This document shows, in pieces, positions 7,437-12,643 of a stretch of DNA of 14,587 bases. The first letter of the stretch is position 1; every line of letters starts with the position of its first letter. This DNA is from an uncultured Lachnospiraceae bacterium (lineage in GTDB: Bacteria > Bacillota > Clostridia > Lachnospirales > Lachnospiraceae). Below the pieces are notes generated by a model. That model was not told the DNA's origin. It saw nothing but the letters and a program-made list of their open reading frames with translations, and did not search any database. The stretch covers positions 1 to 14,587 of the forward strand of contig CABRSG010000022.1 in the NCBI GenBank assembly GCA_902473545.1. The letters are read 5' to 3'. The position numbers and the translations under genes were made by a program.

Positions 7437-8222
7437 ATGTTTTGCAGAAATTGTGGGAAAGAGATTCCGAACGGTATAAATTTTTGCAATTATTGTGGTG
7501 CAGCACAAAATAATTGCTCTGCACAAGATACGCAATCGACTTACCAGACGAATGAGTCGCAATACTCAACAATGAATTCACAGCCTGTGTACGCGGAACC
7601 CCGTCCGCCGAAGAAGAAAAGCAAAGGGCCTTTTAGATTTATCGTTCCAATAGCGGTCGTTGCGGCGGCATTTGTGATCGGGTATTTTGCTACGGGAGCT
7701 GATCGATTAAAGCAGCCAACCGCATTTGATACGCCAGCCAGCTTTGCATTTGAGGGCCTTGAAAGCCCGTCAATTAATGAAGCTGCGATGAAAGGAGAAA
7801 CTGTAGAAAAGGACACGAATGCTACCACAGAATTCCTGAAGAAAACCTTCCGGTTTGGCAACGAGTATGGGGAAGAAAAGATAACATTACGCTATCGTGA
7901 GGATGGCGTTGTCAGTTACTATGATGGAACGCAGAATTTCTATGATGTATCTGCCATTGATCCGGATTGGATGGAAACTTTCAAAAATGGTGTAAACAAT
8001 GCAGCAGCCTATTTAGAGGAATCCGGAACTGACAGTGCATTTATTACAATACAGGAATCTGCTGATGAATTTAGTATGCAATATGCCTTTGGATTGTTAG
8101 AAAGTGATTTGGATATGGCAGAGCTGGCAGCAGAATTTATGGGATTTGAAACGGAAGACGGGAAAATAATGATTAACTCTGTGGAAGAAGAACTGCTTGG
8201 TTTAGGATTTACTCTGGAATAA
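7437..8222 (+). CDS. Zinc-ribbon single-pass membrane protein (paralog A)
   Basis: 261 residues; I do not know its function. The frame is open further upstream, but ATG 7437 has GGGAGG 9 bases before it and begins the conserved zinc ribbon. Cys3, Cys6, Cys17 and Cys20 (CRNC ... CNYC) form a four-Cys site of the zinc_ribbon_2 type. A Gln/Ser/Tyr-rich linker (about 24-56), a basic stretch (KKKSK) and one membrane helix (about 67-86) follow. By the positive-inside rule the ribbon is cytoplasmic and the C-terminal domain of about 170 residues lies outside. That domain is acidic and resembles the orphan fragment encoded at 8665-9171. First gene of a + strand array of related genes with gaps of 12-31 bases, presumably one transcript. 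No convincing promoter was found in the 258-base gap upstream. Confidence 0.85.
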   Translation: MFCRNCGKEIPNGINFCNYCGAAQNNCSAQDTQSTYQTNESQYSTMNSQPVYAEPRPPKKKSKGPFRFIVPIAVVAAAFVIGYFATGADRLKQPTAFDTPASFAFEGLESPSINEAAMKGETVEKDTNATTEFLKKTFRFGNEYGEEKITLRYREDGVVSYYDGTQNFYDVSAIDPDWMETFKNGVNNAAAYLEESGTDSAFITIQESADEFSMQYAFGLLESDLDMAELAAEFMGFETEDGKIMINSVEEELLGLGFTLE

Positions 8223-8247
8223 GAAATGGAAAGGAGATTGAAACATC

Positions 8248-8661
8248 ATGTTTTGTACAAATTGTGGGAAAGAGATTCCCGAAAATGCAAAATTTTGTAA
8301 TCACTGCGGAGCGCAGCAGGGAGATGCCACTGCTTCTGCGTCTTCCCGGTCAACACAGCAGCAAGCATACAATCAGTATGCTTCGCCGCAGCAACCGTCG
8401 CAACAGAACTATGCATCACAACAGAATTATGCATCACAACAGGAGGCTGCAAAGCAAAATCCGAAAAAAGGCTCGAAAGTCGGCGGCATCATACTGCTGA
8501 TCCTTGGTGTTGTTTCTGTTATTGGTGCCTGCGCCAATGGTACATATCAATATATGCAATATAGCTTTGATCTGTCGGATATGGTTGTAATTTTGATGCA
8601 GATAGGGTTTATAGCTGGCGGAATCGTGATGATCGCCAAATCAAAAGGAAATGGAAGGTAA
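8248..8661 (+). CDS. Zinc-ribbon protein with one two-helix membrane unit (paralog B)
   Basis: 137 residues, function unknown. The N-terminus has the same zinc ribbon as its neighbours (Cys3, Cys6, Cys17, Cys20; CTNC ... CNHC). A Gln/Tyr/Ser-rich low-complexity linker (about 25-70) contains a perfect QQNYAS tandem repeat. A basic patch precedes two membrane helices (about 78-96 and 111-130) with a short loop containing QYMQYSF between them. This two-helix unit is the building block that is doubled in the gene at 9193. AAGGAG lies 11 bases before the ATG; the gap from the previous stop is 25 bases. The stop codon overlaps a following ATG (TAATG), where a truncated paralog begins. Confidence 0.85.
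   Translation: MFCTNCGKEIPENAKFCNHCGAQQGDATASASSRSTQQQAYNQYASPQQPSQQNYASQQNYASQQEAAKQNPKKGSKVGGIILLILGVVSVIGACANGTYQYMQYSFDLSDMVVILMQIGFIAGGIVMIAKSKGNGR
8401..8436 (+). repeat. Two-copy 18-bp tandem repeat inside paralog B
   Basis: Two adjacent 18-base units (8401-8418 and 8419-8436) differ by one C/T change and encode QQNYAS twice. The copy number could vary between strains by slippage and would stay in frame. Confidence 0.85.
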
Positions 8662-8664
8662 TGA

Positions 8665-9171
8665 CAATGTATAAGAAAATCAGAGAGCGAGGCAAACGGT
8701 GAAACCATCGCTGCCAATGACGAAGGCGATGAATCAAAGACACTCGCAGAAGGAAAAGTTAATAAAGAAAAAATATATGAATTAAACCGTGCCGATAACG
8801 ACCGGATCACTATTGAATTATGGTATCGGGAAGGCTCTGAATATGTGGCGCAGGTCAGCGGTGTGGTTTATGTACCGACAGGATCGACGGAGTATGAGGG
8901 GATGCTGGGGGACAATATTGCGTTTGACGAAAAGGTCAAAGATGCCGGGATTTCGGAAGATATGCTGCACTTTAGCTACGATGAAGTAAAGCTGGAAAAC
9001 GGTTATATACGCAGTGAATTTGCATTTAAGGAACTGGATGCGGATAATTCCGACAGCGTTGCTATGATCGCTGAATTTTTGGGATTACCGGAGTCAAATG
9101 GCTATTTCAAATTAAGCGAATGTGAGCAATATTTACAGGAAAGCGGTCTTTTGCTGGACTATGAACATTGA
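8665..9171 (+). pseudogene. Orphan C-terminal domain of a paralog-A-like gene (N-terminus lost)
   Basis: Open frame of 168 codons after a TGA at 8662, with no ATG start. Its product resembles the outer domain of the gene at 7437: NGETIAANDEGDES against KGETVEKDTNATTE, and IAEFLGLPESNGYFKLSE against AAEFMGFETEDGKIMINS. The zinc ribbon, linker and membrane helix expected upstream are absent. In another frame an ATG overlapping the previous stop gives only 13 codons before TGA, and that short frame would need a shift to reach this domain. A GTG at 8845 could start a 108-residue protein but has no clear ribosome site. I read it as a 5'-deleted paralog; a shifted or GTG-started small protein is the alternative. 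Confidence 0.7.
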
Positions 9172-9192
9172 CGAGAGGAGAATCAGCACAGG

Positions 9193-9765
9193 ATGTTTTG
9201 CCAAAATTGCGGGAAAGAAGTTCCCGAAAATATAAAATACTGTAATTATTGTGGTGCAGAGCAAGGCTTCGCTTCGTCAACAGCATCTTTTCAGGAAAAA
9301 CCGCAACAACAGTCATATGATTATTATGAGCCGCCGCAGCAGATGGTTATAGATGCAAACACCAGGACTGCTTTGCGGATCGGAGGTTTTGCGCTTGTTG
9401 TACTAAGCGTACTTTCGATACTTATATCGTTAATGTGGCATCAATATGAACATTTTATCAACTATGTAAGCGCGGGGGATATCATATTTCTTCTTGTGCA
9501 AAGCTGTATGGTTGTTGGCGGGCTATTGATGATCTGTATTCCAAAACCAAAGACGGCTCTGCAGATTGGAGGGATCGCTTTAGCAGCACTAAGCGTACTT
9601 TCTGTATTTGCAGGTTTACGCTATCATCAATATAGCTTTTTAATAACTTCAGGAAGTCTTATAGCCACAGGAGAAACGATAGCTACAGGGGCGATCGGAC
9701 TTCTTTTGATCCAGGGCTGTATGGCTGTTATGGGAATATTGCTGATATATATATCGAAAGAATAA
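9193..9765 (+). CDS. Zinc-ribbon protein with duplicated two-helix membrane unit (paralog D)
   Basis: 190 residues, function unknown. The ribbon carries Cys3, Cys6, Cys17 and Cys20 (CQNC ... CNYC). A short Gln/Tyr/Pro linker (about 30-55) leads into four membrane helices made of two copies of one unit. Unit 1 (about 58-122) opens with TALRIGGFALVVLSVLS and unit 2 (about 123-190) with TALQIGGIALAALSVLS. Each contains a WHQYEHF/YHQYSF loop and a closing helix with Q-(S/G)-CM-V. The gene at 8248 has a single copy of the same unit, so this one arose by internal duplication. GAGAGGAG lies 12 bases before the ATG. It is separated from the fragment before it by 21 bases. Confidence 0.85.
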   Translation: MFCQNCGKEVPENIKYCNYCGAEQGFASSTASFQEKPQQQSYDYYEPPQQMVIDANTRTALRIGGFALVVLSVLSILISLMWHQYEHFINYVSAGDIIFLLVQSCMVVGGLLMICIPKPKTALQIGGIALAALSVLSVFAGLRYHQYSFLITSGSLIATGETIATGAIGLLLIQGCMAVMGILLIYISKE

Positions 9766-9778
9766 GGAAGGGACCTGG

Positions 9779-10003
9779 ATGCCATGTCGATTTTTACAGC
9801 AGGTATTGCCGGAAAATGCAAAATTCTGTAATCATTGCGGTGCAGCACAAACGAACGGTTCTTCTCAGAGTGCTCAGCAGGGAACTCAATCACATACGTA
9901 GCAGCAACAGCCACTAATTTCTGTTATTTATGCCCAAAATCCGAATGTTATCCTGGGGTTTGATGCAAAAAGGCAGAAAGAATTTAAGGACAGGATCTCA
10001 TAA
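9779..10003 (+). pseudogene. Decayed zinc-ribbon paralog (E)
   Basis: Starting at ATG 9779 the frame gives 40 codons to TAG (9899-9901). It matches the ribbon of its neighbours only from the second half on: LPENAKFCNHCGAAQ is intact, but the first Cys pair and the GKE turn are scrambled (MPCRFLQQV). After the TAG the same frame stays open to TAA at 10003 and keeps a Gln-rich start (QQQP) like the paralogs' linkers, then unfamiliar sequence. No membrane helix remains. The last member of the array is thus broken in the ribbon and by a stop codon. Confidence 0.75.
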
Positions 10004-10017
10004 GTCTTTGGTGCTAT

Positions 10018-10085
10018 ATGCTCTAAGTGACTTCTTAATCACGATTATTTCTCGTGGTTAATAAAGCGACACTTAGAGCATTTTT
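10018..10085 (+). terminator. Large nested hairpin terminator ending the zinc-ribbon array
   Basis: A perfect 12-bp outer stem, ATGCTCTAAGTG (10018-10029) with CACTTAGAGCAT (10070-10081), encloses an inner 9-bp stem, TTAATCACG (10035-10043) with CGTGGTTAA (10053-10061). TTTT follows immediately. The hairpin is unusually long for a simple terminator. Confidence 0.75.
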
Positions 10086-10097
10086 CACGTAAGGAGG

Positions 10098-10214
10098 CTA
10101 TTCTTCCACGCCCTCTCTTTCAAAGAACTGTGCAACCGTCATACATTTTGGATGTTCCATTTCCAGACTTAAAAAGGCTTTATCCCCTGTCAGAATAATA
10201 TCTACAGCAGCACT
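10098..10214 (-). pseudogene. 3' fragment of a PIN-domain toxin gene
   Basis: Thirty-eight codons and a stop, in the same frame as and directly after the zinT-like stop codon (10217-10215). The peptide contains AAVDIILTGDKAFLSLE, the typical last part of PIN-domain ribonucleases (acidic residue, then T-G-D-K-x-F-L), followed by HPKCMTVAQFFERE, which resembles the closing helix of VapC-like or 'putative toxin, PIN family' proteins. No start codon exists at its 5' end, and the first three PIN acidic residues are missing. It is a relic left by a deletion that joined it to the zinT-like gene. No antitoxin gene is visible. Confidence 0.7.
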
Positions 10215-10916
10215 TTAGTCAGACAGATTCTCTGTGCAGAAAAGCTGGATGCAATTTTCGATGTCCTCCTGCGTATAATCAACAGAAATACCGGAAGCCA
10301 GCCAGTAAGCATAATCACCGGCATCGTACTGCCCCAATGCCTCCAGATCGCTGCCATAGCGGAACTCGATATGCCATGTGGTTTCCATCGTGTCCGGAGC
10401 CATGCAGAAATAAGTAAACTCGCCGGAATCCGCATCGTCACTTTCGTAAATGTAGAGACCGCGAATTTCTTCCATGCCAACATAGTGGTAAGAATGACGG
10501 AACAGCTCATTGCCGTTTTCGTCCACCCCGGAGATCGTCGTGCCATCAAAGGTAAATTGATCCGCTCCCTGTAAGAAGTCACAGCAGTATGCCGTGCCGC
10601 CATCCTGATAAGCTTCCACCCCTTCTTCACCTGTGACGGTTCCCGTTACCATAGAGGCCAGCATGCGGGCAGCATCTCCGGCGTTTTCCTCGCCTACAAG
10701 TTCGGCACTGTCATCAAGCCATAACTGATCGTATTCATCCGACAGAACAACCGGCCAAAGCTCCTGATAAGTGCCCTCCAGATCAAGCAAAAGCTGCTCG
10801 GCAGCCGCCTGATTCTCGTCCCCTTTGCTTTCCTGTTCTGCATCTGCGCGGACAATCATCGAAGAAAGAGCCAAAGCGAGAGCCAGAAACAGGCTTGCAA
10901 ATTTCCTCTGTTTCAT
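10215..10916 (-). CDS. Secreted ZinT/YodA-like metal-binding protein
   Basis: 233 residues. The frame extends 12 codons upstream, but ATG 10916 has a perfect AGGAGG at good spacing and begins a signal peptide: MKQRK, a hydrophobic core to about residue 20, and an Ala-x-Ala cleavage site near ADA (24-26). There is no lipobox Cys. The mature part resembles ZinT (also the C-terminal domain of AdcA): LEGTYQELWPVV (46-57) fits the ZinT opening, and WHIEFRYGSDLEAL (171-184) fits the metal-site helix. Candidate ligands are His131, His134 and His172. ZinT proteins bind zinc outside the cell and pass it to ABC importers. The match is by motif only, so the metal is uncertain. A short Ala/Glu-rich region follows the signal. 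It lies downstream of the araC-type gene, with which it shares an operator-like element. Confidence 0.68.
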   Translation of the reverse strand: MKQRKFASLFLALALALSSMIVRADAEQESKGDENQAAAEQLLLDLEGTYQELWPVVLSDEYDQLWLDDSAELVGEENAGDAARMLASMVTGTVTGEEGVEAYQDGGTAYCCDFLQGADQFTFDGTTISGVDENGNELFRHSYHYVGMEEIRGLYIYESDDADSGEFTYFCMAPDTMETTWHIEFRYGSDLEALGQYDAGDYAYWLASGISVDYTQEDIENCIQLFCTENLSD

Positions 10917-10944
10917 TTCAATTCCTCCTGTAAAATATGTATTA

Positions 10945-10960
10945 GTTAGCAAAAACTAAC
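10945..10960. promoter_or_regulatory. Operator-like inverted repeat in the zinT-like promoter region
   Basis: GTTAG-CAAAAA-CTAAC, a perfect 5-bp inverted repeat with a 6-base centre, 29 bases upstream of the zinT-like ATG. It overlaps the likely core promoter of that gene. A near-identical copy (14 of 16 bases) lies in front of the araC-type gene at 12066-12081. Confidence 0.65.
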
Positions 10961-11024
10961 CAATGCATATTTTATCTGCTTTCCACGCGGGATGCAATGA
11001 CCAGACAGACTATTTTCTATCCAT

Positions 11025-12041
11025 TCAGACATTCTTTTTATACGCGGTAGGCGGTATCCCATATTTAGAGCGAAATGCGGATGTAAATTTGTTCGGGTTT
11101 GTATACCCGATTTTTGCGGCAATCTCTGCTACAGATAGCTGCCCTTCCCGCAGTAAACGCTCCGCAATTTGCAAACGGTAGGTACGGAAATAAGCATAGA
11201 TGGGAACACCATAAATTCCCTTAAAACAATGCTTCATTGCGGTAGGGGATATTTCAAAACGCTCCGCAAGTTCCTCGATGGTATAATGTTCCGTGATATG
11301 CTTCGTCACAAAATCGTGAATCTGCCGGATACAGTCCCTCTGTGCCTGGGAAAAGTAAACACAGTCCGCCTTTCCCTCATCAAAATCCAGCTCCGTCAGC
11401 ATGAGCAAAAGCTCCATGAGTTTCACTTTGATATAACTTGGCCGGATATGATCCTGAACCGTATACAGTTCCGAAAATATGTGCCGGACAGTTTCATTTG
11501 CACGAATCATATGAAAATCCTGTTTCCCGGAAAATTCAGAAATCCGGGTAAGATCAACAGAAAGAAGTTTCAGGATTTTCCACATATCCGCTGTGATCCC
11601 GGCGAAATCAATCGTAACCGTAATGCCGTGATAGTGGGAAGTAGGAAACGATGATGCATGTGATGTTCTCTGCAAAGAGCAGATCGATAAGTCACCTGCG
11701 GCCATATAGCAATAACTCTGCTTTCCGAAGCTACATTCACAATGTCCTTCCCGGCAGTAATTGATTTCAATAACACCGGAACGTGGATTCTGCGTTTTAT
11801 TACAATATTCCATGTGCATATCATTATAGACCAGCTCCATACCGGGAAATGCCTGATACACCGTGATATCCCCTGCGCCGCTTTCGTTTTCAAGATGAAA
11901 GATCGAACACATGGAGGCTTCATTTTTCCCCTGAACCGAGGAGCCGTACAAATCAACGCTGCGAAAACCGCCATCGGGCGCAGCTGACGCAGAAAGGATG
12001 TCCCCGGCAATTTTATATGGATTATCATCGCCAATAGCCAC
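11025..12041 (-). CDS. AraC family transcriptional regulator
   Basis: 338 residues from a GTG start at 12041, chosen because GGAGGTGA precedes it. The further-upstream start at 12098 overlaps the promoter -10 box. The C-terminal 109 residues form the AraC DNA-binding domain with two helix-turn-helices: TIEELAERFEISPTAM (about 254-269) and SVAEIAAKIGYTNPNKFTSA (about 303-322), then the family ending FRSKYGIPPTAYKK. The N-terminal 220 residues are a sensor domain with several Cys and His (for example GHCECSFGKQSYCY), as in PchR-like iron or siderophore regulators; ligand unknown. The downstream zinT-like gene on the same strand has its own promoter region 108 bases later. Confidence 0.9.
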   Translation of the reverse strand: MAIGDDNPYKIAGDILSASAAPDGGFRSVDLYGSSVQGKNEASMCSIFHLENESGAGDITVYQAFPGMELVYNDMHMEYCNKTQNPRSGVIEINYCREGHCECSFGKQSYCYMAAGDLSICSLQRTSHASSFPTSHYHGITVTIDFAGITADMWKILKLLSVDLTRISEFSGKQDFHMIRANETVRHIFSELYTVQDHIRPSYIKVKLMELLLMLTELDFDEGKADCVYFSQAQRDCIRQIHDFVTKHITEHYTIEELAERFEISPTAMKHCFKGIYGVPIYAYFRTYRLQIAERLLREGQLSVAEIAAKIGYTNPNKFTSAFRSKYGIPPTAYKKNV

Positions 12042-12065
12042 CTTGATCTCACCTCCGCCTTTTCG

Positions 12066-12081
12066 ATTAGCCAAAACTAAC
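12066..12081. promoter_or_regulatory. Second copy of the operator-like element, araC leader
   Basis: ATTAG-CCAAAA-CTAAC, an inverted repeat with one mismatch, at the transcription start of the araC-type gene just downstream of its -10 box. It matches the element in front of the zinT-like gene in 14 of 16 bases. CAATG follows both copies, offset by two bases. The position suggests autoregulation. Confidence 0.65.
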
Positions 12082-12089
12082 TTCAATGT

Positions 12090-12118
12090 ATTATACACAA
12101 ATTGACACCCTCCGTCAA
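12090..12118 (-). promoter_or_regulatory. Sigma-A promoter of the araC-type gene
   Basis: On the minus strand, TTGACG (12118-12113), a 17-base spacer, then a perfect TATAAT (12095-12090). The expected start near 12083 leaves a leader of about 40 bases before the GTG. Confidence 0.75.
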
Positions 12119-12228
12119 TATTCCGGCAGTTTGATCACAAATCCATTTAAAATTCGCTTCGCGAATGGGAGTTGATCACGCTTGAATCACGTCCTCACGG
12201 CGGTGAGCGTAAATCTGCCAAAACAGTC
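12119..12228. other. Intergenic spacer between divergent araC and metG promoters
   Basis: No gene seen. It holds two small palindromes: ATTCGC-TTC-GCGAAT (12152-12166) and CTCAC-GGCG-GTGAG (12194-12207). TTGATCAC also occurs twice (around 12131 and 12172). None has a T-run, so they are not terminators. A role in regulation is possible but unsupported. Confidence 0.4.
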
Positions 12229-12258
12229 TTGACGGAACCACGGGTTTTGTGCTAGATT
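12229..12258 (+). promoter_or_regulatory. Probable promoter of the T-box/metG transcript
   Basis: TTGACG (12229-12234), an 18-base spacer, then TAGATT (12253-12258, four of six). Transcription would begin near 12265, just before the T-box leader. Confidence 0.55.
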
Positions 12259-12267
12259 TGTTAGTAG

Positions 12268-12616
12268 TGAAACGCAAAGACGAAGAGAGTACATGTATCT
12301 TTTGTATTACAGAGAAATTCCGGGTGCGCTGTTTTAAAGAAATTACGATTGGCGCCGAGTGCTGAGAGGAATGTGCGGGGATAGATGGAAGATGGCTTCT
12401 GAGTGGTGCACCGAACTGTGAAATGGGGGCGAAAATACCTCGCCAAGTACCAAAGCAGGAATACTGCTCACAGCAAGGCTGCAACAGGAACCGCCTGTTA
12501 TAGCGGCAGGGTGTGTATGCACCTGTTGAGGTTTGCACTGTGAGGTGCGGACGAAGTGAAGTGGTAACACGGGTGAACAGCCTGTCTTCTCAAAAATAGG
12601 GAAGGCAGGTTTTTTT
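12268..12616 (+). promoter_or_regulatory. T-box riboswitch (tRNA-Met sensing) upstream of metG
   Basis: A leader of about 350 bases with T-box architecture. Stem I occupies about 12275-12400, with an AGAGAGTA stretch on its 5' side, an AGAGA bulge motif near 12312, and the 3' arm GTGCGGGGATA (12373-12383) pairing with TATCTTTTGTAT upstream. The ATG at 12385-12387 falls in the resulting specifier loop and is followed by a purine; I take it as the likely Met specifier. The T-box sequence itself is AAGTGGTAACACGGGTG (about 12559-12575), containing the UGGU that pairs with the ACCA end of uncharged tRNA. A terminator follows, and metG starts 27 bases beyond it. Binding of uncharged tRNA-Met should favour the antiterminator and turn metG on. 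The class is firm; the exact specifier and stem borders are hand-folded. Confidence 0.88.
12581..12616 (+). terminator. Regulated terminator of the T-box
   Basis: CCTGTCTTC (12581-12589) pairs with GAAGGCAGG (12601-12609), one G-U included, and is followed by seven T. Its 5' arm directly follows the T-box sequence, as needed for mutual exclusion with the antiterminator. Confidence 0.88.
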
Positions 12617-12643
12617 GTTTCACGGAAAGAGAAAGGAGACATT

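Noticed and set aside
7437..9852. Repeated ribbon-start sequences considered as a CRISPR-like or mobile repeat
   Set aside because: The repeats are in-frame coding sequence of paralogous zinc ribbons with irregular 700-900 base spacing, so gene duplication explains them.
10202..10630. 142-codon minus-strand frame overlapping the zinT-like gene
   Set aside because: It is the +1 shadow of the secreted protein, which has a signal peptide, a perfect ribosome site and family motifs.
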